NCBI GenBank assembly: GCA_945869365.1
Contig: CAMBOW010000043.1
Coordinates: 1-15,328, forward strand
From: Flavobacterium psychrophilum
Lineage (GTDB): Bacteria > Bacteroidota > Bacteroidia > Flavobacteriales > Flavobacteriaceae
Length of the DNA: 15,328 nt
Direction of reading: 5' to 3'
Shown: positions 1-7,050 of the stretch, piece after piece
How the letters are laid out: each line of letters starts with the position of its first letter
Numbering within the stretch: position 1 is the first letter of the stretch
The notes under the pieces: generated by a model
The model's database searches: none
Told to the model about the DNA's origin: nothing
What the model saw: the letters and a program-made list of their open reading frames with translations, nothing else
Made by a program: the position numbers and the translations under genes

Positions 1-27
1 CTTTAAGCGATTTCTTTTTATAGAATT

Positions 28-44
28 GAAAGAAATTTTCTTTC
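28..44. repeat. AT-rich palindrome just after tonB
   Basis: Two perfect 8-nt arms (GAAAGAAA and TTTCTTTC) flank a single central T and sit immediately beyond the tonB stop codon. It could form a weak hairpin in the transcript or be an operator for the next gene outside the window. It has no GC-rich stem or T-run, so it is not a convincing intrinsic terminator. The role is unknown. Confidence 0.4.
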
Positions 45-45
45 A

Positions 46-831
46 TTATTCGGCAGATTGGATGTTAATTGGCAAGGAATACAATACCCTAACTTTCTTT
101 CCGTTTTGCTCACCTGGATTCCATCTTGGACAAGATCTCAATACGCGAATAGCTTCTTTTCCTGTTCCGTATCCAATATCTCGGATTACTTTGATGTCAG
201 TTAACGATCCGTCTTTCTCAACTACGAAAGAAACGAATACTTTTCCTTTCAATCCTTCCTCTTCTGGAACCTGGTAGTTCTTACCTACAAATTTGTAGAA
301 TTTTTCGATACCTCCAGGGAAATCAGGTTTTACTTCGATACCTGCAGTGTTGTAGATGTTATTGTCTTCTTCTACCACATCTCCATTTCCTACAGGCTCA
401 ACCGATAGTTCGGCATCTGGATCACCTTTTATGGTTTCAGCACCCAATTTTTTATCAACGATTTCTTTGATTTTGGGTGGTTCTTCTACTACTTCCTCCG
501 CTTTGGCAACTACCGGTTTCACAAATTTCACTTGATCCACTTTTGGTGGCGGTGGCGGTGGTGGTGGAATATTTTCTTTTGGTTTGTCTTTAGGCGGCAT
601 CTTTACCGTTACGATCTTTTTGTCCATATTCATGTCGTCATCAGAAGACTCCGGAATTAAGGAAGCCAACAACGGAATACTCACCAAGAAAGCAAATATA
701 ACAGCTCCAAGTATAAAAGCACGTGTAGTTGTTTTGGTGTCTGATTTTCTTAAATCATATGCACCATAACTTTTGTTACGTCCCTCGAATACAATATCAA
801 GCCATTCGTTTTTTAATAAATCTAATTTCAT
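46..831 (-). CDS. tonB: Energy transducer TonB
   Basis: This is the periplasm-spanning TonB protein, which passes proton-motive energy from an ExbB/ExbD motor to TonB-dependent outer-membrane receptors (SusC-like transporters, siderophore receptors). The 261-residue protein shows the expected order. A cytoplasmic N-terminus carries the stretch FEGRNKSYGAYDLRK (residues 15-29), which is typical of Bacteroidota TonB. One membrane helix follows at about 38-59, then a charged and Pro-rich periplasmic linker with eight consecutive prolines (89-96). The C-terminal TonB domain spans about 170-258, beginning FPGGIEKFYKFV and including CPRWNPG. It is the last visible gene of the exbB-exbD-exbD-tonB operon, 32 nt after the second exbD. 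The ATG at 831 is right because the conserved N-terminus starts at once. Family assignment is firm; the receptors it serves cannot be told from sequence. Confidence 0.95.
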   Translation of the reverse strand: MKLDLLKNEWLDIVFEGRNKSYGAYDLRKSDTKTTTRAFILGAVIFAFLVSIPLLASLIPESSDDDMNMDKKIVTVKMPPKDKPKENIPPPPPPPPKVDQVKFVKPVVAKAEEVVEEPPKIKEIVDKKLGAETIKGDPDAELSVEPVGNGDVVEEDNNIYNTAGIEVKPDFPGGIEKFYKFVGKNYQVPEEEGLKGKVFVSFVVEKDGSLTDIKVIRDIGYGTGKEAIRVLRSCPRWNPGEQNGKKVRVLYSLPINIQSAE

Positions 832-863
832 GTGTTTCTATTTTTTTTAATTAGATTGTCAAA

Positions 864-1430
864 TTAAGGAGTTGGAGGAGTTGGATTTACACCTTCCAAA
901 ACTTTAACTTCCGAAGGATCAATATCAACAATTGCATAAGTTGGAACATCTGCAATAGCCATCTCGTCTAATATGTCTATCAAATTGCGGTAATTTGATT
1001 TCTTACTGGGTTTAATAATAACGATCAACCCTTTCTTGTCCGTACGCGTATATTCTAAAACTTTTTTCTTTCTACTCAAAAGTGTTTTACGAATCCCGTC
1101 TTTGCCATAAGTAGTTTCTTTTGGTCCTTCAATTGGGTTGGCCAATAAGCCTACATAATATTTAACTTTATTGTCACCTCCTAATAAAACGGTAAGTGTA
1201 CGGTTTTCGTCTACTTTAATGTCATTATTTTTAGTTGGATCGTCATCTTTATCAGGCAACCCTAAATCCATCGATTGTGGTTTAGATAAAGACGTGGTGA
1301 GCATAAAGAATGTGATGAGCAAGAATGCTAAATCCACCATAGCCGTTAAGTCTACCTTGGAGTTTTGCTTTTTACTTCTTACTTTGCCACCTTTGCCACC
1401 TCCGCCATCGCCGGTATTTAATTCAGCCAT
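864..1430 (-). CDS. exbD: ExbD/TolR-family biopolymer transport protein (second copy)
   Basis: ExbD forms, with ExbB, the proton channel in the inner membrane that energises TonB. The 188-residue protein has a Gly- and Lys-rich cytoplasmic N-terminus (GDGGGGKGGK). A single membrane helix follows at about 29-47, within VDLTAMVDLAFLLITFFML, and the rest is a periplasmic domain. Asp33 in the helix matches the proton-carrying Asp of ExbD/TolR (Asp25 in E. coli ExbD); Asp27 lies one helical turn and a half before it. It lies 18 nt after another, clearly different exbD and 32 nt before tonB. Paired exbD genes are common in Bacteroidota TonB operons, and the pair may form a heteromeric plug. The ending is Pro-rich (NPTPPTP). 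ExbD and TolR cannot be separated by sequence alone, but the tonB neighbour favours ExbD. Confidence 0.93.
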   Translation of the reverse strand: MAELNTGDGGGGKGGKVRSKKQNSKVDLTAMVDLAFLLITFFMLTTSLSKPQSMDLGLPDKDDDPTKNNDIKVDENRTLTVLLGGDNKVKYYVGLLANPIEGPKETTYGKDGIRKTLLSRKKKVLEYTRTDKKGLIVIIKPSKKSNYRNLIDILDEMAIADVPTYAIVDIDPSEVKVLEGVNPTPPTP

Positions 1431-1448
1431 TGTGTTCTATTTTTTATA

Positions 1449-2063
1449 TTAAAAATCTTTCCCGCGAAGTCCAGTTACCAAATTGAAACTATTAATCTTT
1501 TGATCTTGCAAAATATCCATGATTTTTTTGATTTCTGGATATTGTTCTTTTGCATCTCCTTTTATCGCGATTTGCAATTCTTTGTCGTTAATTTCTATGT
1601 TTGAAATGCGTGAATTATAAATCCACTCTTTCAATTGATTGTCTAACGAATCCTTAGGAACTCCAGCTTGTACTCCTGGTTTGTTACGATCAGTACTTGT
1701 CATCGCAATGATGGCTTTCAAGTCTTGAATTGGCACTCCGAATCCTTCCATTAAGGCGAAACGATTTGCTTCATCCTCAGAGAATTCTACCCCATATTTT
1801 TGACCCATCAATTCCAAAGTTCTTTTGCGAACTTCTCTTCCTTTCAAGTCAAAAAATATTTTTCCTTTTCCTACAGTAATAGTAGCCAAATCTGTTTCTG
1901 GCAACTTGGTTTGTACGGTAGAGGCTGGCGTATCAACTGGCAAGGGCTCTTGTTGCTTTGCTGTTGCGGTCAAAATAAAGAACGTCAACAACAAGAAAGC
2001 CACATCACACATTGCCGTCATATCAATAGACGCGGCCTTTTTGGACATTTTTGCATTAGCCAT
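1449..2063 (-). CDS. exbD: ExbD/TolR-family biopolymer transport protein (first copy)
   Basis: This is the first of two ExbD paralogues in the operon and would be part of the inner-membrane ExbB/ExbD proton channel. The 204-residue protein has a short Lys-rich cytoplasmic start (MANAKMSKKAAS) and one membrane helix at about 17-34 in IDMTAMCDVAFLLLTFFIL. Asp20 sits at the conserved proton-relay position and Asp14 before it. The periplasmic domain is longer than in the second copy and carries an insert at about 90-125, between the usual ExbD strands. The C-terminus (ISNIEINDKELQIAIKGDA, then EIKKIMDILQDQKINSFNLVT) is the typical ExbD fold ending. It begins 62 nt after exbB. Divergence between the two copies outside the helix suggests distinct subunit roles, which is an inference. 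Confidence 0.93.
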   Translation of the reverse strand: MANAKMSKKAASIDMTAMCDVAFLLLTFFILTATAKQQEPLPVDTPASTVQTKLPETDLATITVGKGKIFFDLKGREVRKRTLELMGQKYGVEFSEDEANRFALMEGFGVPIQDLKAIIAMTSTDRNKPGVQAGVPKDSLDNQLKEWIYNSRISNIEINDKELQIAIKGDAKEQYPEIKKIMDILQDQKINSFNLVTGLRGKDF

Positions 2064-2125
2064 ATACTTTTATTTTTAAATTAATAAAGTGATTTAGTTT
2101 TACGAGTGTGAAACTAAGTAGCTAA

Positions 2126-2944
2126 TTATTTTTGTGTCCCTCTAAAGTGTCTGTAAGTGTTTACGATGGTATTACCTGCTTCGTCAATTGAGTAGGTTAA
2201 GGTATCAATTTTCGAAGTAAACAAGTTGTAGGTAACAATCGCTAAAGCAGAAGTAGAAATTCCTGTAGCTGTATTAATCAAGGCCTCAGAAATACCATTT
2301 GCCAACAACGCTTGGTCAGGAGTTCCTGCGCTCGCTAATGCACCAAATGCTTTGATCATCCCGGTTACTGTTCCTAACAATCCGGCTAATGTTCCCAAAG
2401 AAACCAAAGTAGACAAAATAGTTAAGTTTTTCTCCAACATTGGCATTTCTAATGAAGTAGCCTCTTCAATTTCTTTGTGAATAGTTTCGGCGGCAGCTTC
2501 GCTATCAAAACCTTCTTTTTTAACTTCTTGGAATTTGATTAAAGCCGATTTAATTGCATTGGCAACTGACCCTTTTTGTTTATCGCATGCAACTAAGGCA
2601 CCATCAATGTCACCTTTTACTATGCTAGCTTGAACTTCTTTCATGAATTTATCCAAATTGGCAGTTCCTGCAGCTTTGGTGATTACCATGTAACGCTCAA
2701 AAGAAAATACGATTACCATCAAAAGCAATCCCATCAATACCGGTACAATTGGACCTCCTTTGTATACCATTGCAAGGTAATTTCCTGGTAGCGGGTGACC
2801 TGTATTTATTCCACCTTCGAAGTTTGACCCATTACCCATGATAAAATTCCAGATAATCCAGCCTACGAATATACATGCTACGATTACGATTCCTGAAAAC
2901 ATTCCTCCAGCGTTTGAACTACTTTCTTTTTTAACGTTTGCCAT
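2126..2944 (-). CDS. exbB: MotA/TolQ/ExbB proton channel family protein
   Basis: This is the ExbB subunit of the TonB motor, a polytopic inner-membrane protein forming a pentameric channel around ExbD. The 272-residue protein has hydrophobic segments at about 15-36, 65-83, 174-200 and 213-243. The third contains the family signature LAGLLGTVTGMIKAF (186-200). A helical, charged cytoplasmic region lies at about 88-172, as in other ExbB proteins. The extra N-terminal helix compared with E. coli TolQ is usual for Bacteroidota members. It is the first gene of the operon, preceded by a predicted promoter about 60 nt upstream of the start. The start lies in an A-rich context (TTAAAAAAATG on the coding strand) with no Shine-Dalgarno sequence, normal for this phylum. 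Confidence 0.94.
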   Translation of the reverse strand: MANVKKESSSNAGGMFSGIVIVACIFVGWIIWNFIMGNGSNFEGGINTGHPLPGNYLAMVYKGGPIVPVLMGLLLMVIVFSFERYMVITKAAGTANLDKFMKEVQASIVKGDIDGALVACDKQKGSVANAIKSALIKFQEVKKEGFDSEAAAETIHKEIEEATSLEMPMLEKNLTILSTLVSLGTLAGLLGTVTGMIKAFGALASAGTPDQALLANGISEALINTATGISTSALAIVTYNLFTSKIDTLTYSIDEAGNTIVNTYRHFRGTQK

Positions 2945-3002
2945 TTTTTTAATTTTTAATAGTTTTAATTATAATTTTAATTGTATTTAATTTGAATCAG
3001 AG

Positions 3003-3010
3003 CAAATTTA
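3003..3010 (-). promoter_or_regulatory. Predicted -7 element for the exb-tonB operon
   Basis: Read on the minus strand this is TAAATTTG, a perfect match to the Bacteroidota -7 consensus TAnnTTTG, about 60 nt before the exbB start codon. I cannot find a TTG-type -33 element at the usual distance. The upstream DNA is nearly pure A/T instead, which could act as an UP-like element. Prediction only. Confidence 0.45.
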
Positions 3011-3012
3011 TA

Positions 3013-3056
3013 TTTTTAGTTTTAATAAAAAAACTTTTTTTAGTTTAATTAAAAAA
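3013..3056. repeat. Short AT-rich direct repeat upstream of exbB promoter
   Basis: Two near-identical copies of a roughly 20-nt A/T block (core TTTTTAGTTTnAATnAAAAAA) lie in tandem, starting at 3013 and 3037, just upstream of the predicted exbB -7 element. The phased A- and T-tracts suggest bent DNA. Chance is possible in so AT-rich a stretch. Confidence 0.35.
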
Positions 3057-3185
3057 TTGCGGAAAGAGCACTAAAATCAACCCATTCAGCTCATTTCATA
3101 ACAGGCAATAGTAGAATCGGTTACATTTCAATAACGATTTAGTAATACCAAATCACATAGACGACATGGATAAATAGAAATATCC

Positions 3186-4544
3186 TTAAAATTGAATTGA
3201 TTTTTCGTTCAAAAGTGACAAAATTTGCGCTTCAACTTCGGGAGAATTCCAGTTGGTTTCGATGTCTTCTCTGCCCATAATTTCTTCCATAATCTCATGC
3301 TGTTGATTGCCAAACGCCAAGGCTTCTATATAGGGCTGTAAACTAAAGGTAACTCGGCTGTACAAGGGCATCCATTTATCGGGATGCTTGTCTGAAAACC
3401 ATTTTTCAATTCTTTTTTGAAGCAAAAAATTACTGTCGGCAGTTTTGGTGCTCATTTCCATGAAATTTCGGTAGGATAATTCGGCAATGGCATCGGCATT
3501 AGGCTTACGAGATTCTTGGTAGGCGGTAAAAATTTGCGTCCAATCATCCCCATACTGTTGCATCATTTGGTTCAAGACGGTAATGTCTTCAAATCCTGCA
3601 TTCATTCCATGTCCATAAAAGGGCACTATGGCATGACACGCATCGCCTATCAAGGCAACTTTGTCCATATGTGTCCAAGGAAAACACTTCATGGTAACCA
3701 GCACACTGGTTGGATTTTTGAAGAAATCGTGCACTAAATCGGGAATTACACTCGCGGTATCGGGAAAATGCGTCGCAAAAAAGGCTTCCAACGACGCCAC
3801 ATCTTGCACCGACTCAAACGAATTTTCGCCTTGGTGCGGCATAAATAAGGTGCAAGTAAAACTGCCGTCTAAATTGGCCAAGGCCATGAGCATAAAATTG
3901 CCGCGAGGCCATATGTGCAAAGAGTTTTTATCTATTTTATGTGAGCCATCAGCATTGGCAGGTATATGCAATTCCTTGTATCCTATTTGTAAAAATTCTT
4001 GCGAATAATTAAACATACTTTGTCGTTGCATGCGGTGACGCACCCGAGAAAAAGCGCCGTCCGACCCAAAAACCATATCAAATTTCAATTCTTCCCAAGC
4101 CCCGCGTTCGGTTTCTCCTATATGCAATGTAGCGTCAGACAAGGTGACATCCCAGATTTTCTGATCAAAAAAGAATTCGACACCTGCTTCTTCGGCCAAA
4201 TCAATCATTTTGCGATTCAAAACACCGCGCGAAAGTGAGAAAATTGCCTCGCCTTCTTTGCCGTAATACTGGTAGTTTACCGAGGCATCAACATGATGAA
4301 TGGCCCGTTTGTCTACAGGGATGCCAATGGCAGTTACCGCATTAGCCAACCCAATATCTTCGAGTGTTTTCCATCCTCGAGTAGACATCACCAAATTGAT
4401 GGAGCGTCCGGAAAATTCAACCTTTCTGATGTCGGGACTGCGATCAAAAACATGCACGGTATGACCCGCTTTTTTGAGGTAAATTGCCAACAAGGAACCT
4501 ACTAAACCCGAACCAACAACAGCAATTTTTTTGGGCGTTTGCAT
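3186..4544 (-). CDS. kmo: Kynurenine 3-monooxygenase (FAD-dependent)
   Basis: It hydroxylates L-kynurenine to 3-hydroxykynurenine using FAD, NADPH and oxygen. The 452-residue protein opens with the Rossmann motif GSGLVG (11-16) followed by VHVFDRSPD, where Asp34 ends strand 2. It carries the GSDGAFSRVR motif (160-169), which contains the DG motif of flavin hydroxylases. The second FAD motif follows: GDACHAIVPFYGHGMNAGFED (300-320). The last is close to the KMO family form and separates it from generic aromatic hydroxylases. Kynureninase, the next enzyme of the pathway, lies 2.5 kb away on the same strand. The C-terminal region (about 385-452) should lie near the membrane-anchor region of KMOs, but no clear transmembrane helix is visible. 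Two predicted promoters precede it, so it need not depend on the upstream acylase transcript. Confidence 0.92.
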   Translation of the reverse strand: MQTPKKIAVVGSGLVGSLLAIYLKKAGHTVHVFDRSPDIRKVEFSGRSINLVMSTRGWKTLEDIGLANAVTAIGIPVDKRAIHHVDASVNYQYYGKEGEAIFSLSRGVLNRKMIDLAEEAGVEFFFDQKIWDVTLSDATLHIGETERGAWEELKFDMVFGSDGAFSRVRHRMQRQSMFNYSQEFLQIGYKELHIPANADGSHKIDKNSLHIWPRGNFMLMALANLDGSFTCTLFMPHQGENSFESVQDVASLEAFFATHFPDTASVIPDLVHDFFKNPTSVLVTMKCFPWTHMDKVALIGDACHAIVPFYGHGMNAGFEDITVLNQMMQQYGDDWTQIFTAYQESRKPNADAIAELSYRNFMEMSTKTADSNFLLQKRIEKWFSDKHPDKWMPLYSRVTFSLQPYIEALAFGNQQHEIMEEIMGREDIETNWNSPEVEAQILSLLNEKSIQF

Positions 4545-4567
4545 GAATAAAATCTAAAAAAGTTGGG

Positions 4568-4575
4568 CAAATTTA
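4568..4575 (-). promoter_or_regulatory. Predicted proximal -7 element for kmo
   Basis: On the minus strand this reads TAAATTTG, matching TAnnTTTG, 24 nt before the kmo start codon. The nearest upstream TTG (plus-strand CAA at 4600-4602) is 24 nt away, longer than usual, so this is the weaker of two candidate kmo promoters. Confidence 0.35.
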
Positions 4576-4626
4576 CTTTTTTTTATGGACTAAGTTGAGC
4601 AAGTCCTACATTATATAGAAATCCAG

Positions 4627-4656
4627 CAAATTTACTTCGCCGGCCGAAGCAGCAAA
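4627..4656 (-). promoter_or_regulatory. Predicted distal kmo promoter overlapping the end of the acylase gene
   Basis: On the minus strand a TTTG (4656-4653) is followed after 18 nt by TAAATTTG (4634-4627), a near-ideal Bacteroidota promoter (TTTG-N17-23-TAnnTTTG). The TAA stop codon of the acylase gene is itself the first three bases of the -7 element. The -33 element lies in the codons for the Leu run. The spacer holds an inverted repeat, CTTCG-N5-CGAAG (4635-4649), possibly an operator or a weak terminator stem for the upstream gene. Confidence 0.45.
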
Positions 4657-7040
4657 AGACTGGAATGCTTCCTTATTTCCTGTTTATTTAATTTCATTTT
4701 GCGAAATTTTCCCTGAACATAAAGTGCCGTTTGGTCGGCATAATGTGCACTAAACGGATTTCCCGATTGGCCCGTAGGCAAGACACTCCAGGCGTTTTCA
4801 ATGTCTGAAAAATCAATCACACGTCGGGTTGATGGTCCTGCTTTCACTTGAAATACTGGTTGCACTTCGGGGGTAAACAACAAATTATTGATTACTTCAC
4901 TGGTTCCGGCCACTGGAAATGGGCCTACATTAAACAACTTGCTCAAAACCGCAACTTTACCGATAGGATGTTCAAACGTAACCTGATGTACTTTTCCCCA
5001 AGTCCAGTGAGCTGGGGCTGTGCCAAATTGCTTTTCTAAATCTTGAATGGCTTGATGAAAAGATAAACTGAGAATTTGCGCCCGCGTTTCTTTAGTTTGG
5101 GTATGCACATTATCCCACCAGGGCGACTGTTCGTTTACCAATTGCGGTTCTATAATTTGCCGCAAGATGTGCGTGGTTAAGAAACTAGCAAATCGATCGG
5201 TGCCCAACTCGTCTTCAAAGGTGTTATGCAAGTAATGGGCAATCCATTTGTTGTAAATACTGGGTGCAACTTCCTTTATATCGCTGTTGCCTTTCCACTT
5301 TTTCAGAAGAGCCAAAGCTGTTTTTTCTTGCTCCGAACATCGATTAGCATCAACTTGCTGAAGCAGGCCTTGCACAATTGCCGGAACTACTGCCGAAGTA
5401 TTATCGGTAATCATCTCGCTCACCGATTGCTTGTTCCAATTGTGTTTGGCGTCGAGCAGTTGGGAAATGCGCAAGGCGCGATCTTTGGGTAAATAATAGC
5501 CTGGATATAAAAACCCGTCAATCGGTTCGGGCTGATTGTTGGATGAATACACATAGTGCCAGGCTGGATTTTGAGCCGATGGATTTTGAGTAAAAGGTAT
5601 TGCTTCGAGTTGGTCATCTTGGCCGTTGGCGCCATCCAAAATAAAGTTGGGATTCACCTTGTTTTGGTGTTTGTATAATTTGCCCGAGGCGAACCATCCA
5701 ATATTGCCAGATTTATCGCCATACATCACATTCAATCCAGGTGCCGCAATAAGCCCCACGCTTTGGTGAAATTCAGTTACATTGTGCGCATGCGACAAAC
5801 GGTAGACCGCTTCAATTATTGGATTGGGTTGCTGCAAATAGACCCAAGACATGGCCACAGGTTGCTTGGCATCTACACCCTCTAAAATTTGATTTACAAT
5901 TGGTCCATGCACACTCGATTGTACTGTAATGGCCACCGAACTGCTGTCCTTTACTTTTATCCATTTGGTTTTGGACTCCAATTTGGCCCAACCCGTTTTG
6001 GTCTGGTAGGATTCTGGTGCATTGGGTTTGGTTTTTTCCGTATAAAAATCAATGTCGTCGTTTTCAAACATGGTGAGGCCGTAGGCATAATTTCGGTTGT
6101 GCCCCAACAACGGATACGGAACGCCCGCCATATAATAGCCATACATTTCATGTTGTGGCGTAACGATATGCGCCTCATACCAAGTGCCCGGTTGCGAAAA
6201 TCCAATGTGTGGATCGTTGGCAAAAATCACCTGCTTATTTTGTGTTTTGGCAGCACCAATCACCCAGCTGTTACTTCCAATAAAGGGCGGAACAGGGCTG
6301 TTTTCAAGTACTTGCGCCAAGGCGGTGGCAATGGGCGTGTAATCGGTGGCGGTTGTTTTGGCGCTTTTAATTTGCACGGTATTCCATTGGCCTTCAATGC
6401 CAAAGTCGGATAGATAAGCAGGACCCCATTGGTCCCGAATGTGCGTCAACAACGGATCTGTTTTTTGCGCCATCGCAAAGCTAAACGACATGAATGCCAA
6501 GACGTTGTGAATATCTTTGAGTGTAAACGGCGTTTTTTCAAGCCCCAACAAGTGGTACTCAATGGGCGTTGGACCATCGGCAATAAACTGATTGATTCCT
6601 TTTAAATAAGCCAAACTCAATTGGTAACTCGGGCTGTTTATATCCAATTTAGCTACTGTTTGTTCCGAATTTTCATCAATGCCAATTCCCGCAAAAAAGC
6701 GATCGGTCTTGAGCAGTTTAGAGCCAAAAATTTCGGATAATCTTCCCGGCGCAATGCGACGGATGAGTTCCATTTGCCACAACCGATCTTGGGCGTGCAC
6801 ATACCCCAAGGCCACCATGGCATCCGATTCATTTTCGGCATAAATATGGGGAATGCCATACTCGTCAAAATAAACAGCGGTTTCATTTTTTATTTCGTGA
6901 ATGGCTAACTTGCCTTCGTAGTTTGGTTTGGCCAGTTGCACATAACCAAAGGCAGCAACACCAATACTGAGTAACACTACGCCCAAGCCCAACAAAATTT
7001 TGTAGCGCTTTTTTACCTTTCCGTTTCGTCTGAGAGCCAT
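4632..7040 (-). CDS. Penicillin acylase family Ntn hydrolase, membrane-anchored
   Basis: This is an N-terminal-nucleophile amidohydrolase of the penicillin G acylase/acyl-homoserine lactone acylase family. Members hydrolyse amide bonds of N-acylated small molecules. Residue numbers are for the 802-residue form. A basic start (RRNGKVKKRYK) precedes one hydrophobic helix at about 14-36, a signal or signal anchor, so the enzyme should act outside the cytoplasm. The autocleavage site is FIG-SNSWVIG, making Ser256 the new N-terminal nucleophile of the beta chain. NDPHIGFS follows at 275-282. YSSNNQ at 497-502 puts an Asn about 245 residues into the beta chain, as expected for the oxyanion-hole Asn. 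A longer frame begins with TTG at 7064 inside kynU; the ATG at 7040 is better, leaving 10 nt after the kynU stop. The substrate is unknown; its place between kynU and kmo suggests, but does not show, an aromatic N-acyl compound. Confidence 0.9.
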   Translation of the reverse strand: MALRRNGKVKKRYKILLGLGVVLLSIGVAAFGYVQLAKPNYEGKLAIHEIKNETAVYFDEYGIPHIYAENESDAMVALGYVHAQDRLWQMELIRRIAPGRLSEIFGSKLLKTDRFFAGIGIDENSEQTVAKLDINSPSYQLSLAYLKGINQFIADGPTPIEYHLLGLEKTPFTLKDIHNVLAFMSFSFAMAQKTDPLLTHIRDQWGPAYLSDFGIEGQWNTVQIKSAKTTATDYTPIATALAQVLENSPVPPFIGSNSWVIGAAKTQNKQVIFANDPHIGFSQPGTWYEAHIVTPQHEMYGYYMAGVPYPLLGHNRNYAYGLTMFENDDIDFYTEKTKPNAPESYQTKTGWAKLESKTKWIKVKDSSSVAITVQSSVHGPIVNQILEGVDAKQPVAMSWVYLQQPNPIIEAVYRLSHAHNVTEFHQSVGLIAAPGLNVMYGDKSGNIGWFASGKLYKHQNKVNPNFILDGANGQDDQLEAIPFTQNPSAQNPAWHYVYSSNNQPEPIDGFLYPGYYLPKDRALRISQLLDAKHNWNKQSVSEMITDNTSAVVPAIVQGLLQQVDANRCSEQEKTALALLKKWKGNSDIKEVAPSIYNKWIAHYLHNTFEDELGTDRFASFLTTHILRQIIEPQLVNEQSPWWDNVHTQTKETRAQILSLSFHQAIQDLEKQFGTAPAHWTWGKVHQVTFEHPIGKVAVLSKLFNVGPFPVAGTSEVINNLLFTPEVQPVFQVKAGPSTRRVIDFSDIENAWSVLPTGQSGNPFSAHYADQTALYVQGKFRKMKLNKQEIRKHSSLLLLRPAK

Positions 7041-7050
7041 GGGTTGTAGA

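Noticed and set aside
5889..6413. 174-residue open frame on the plus strand inside the acylase gene
   Set aside because: It is antisense to a well-supported gene with intact catalytic motifs, and its translation looks like an out-of-frame shadow.
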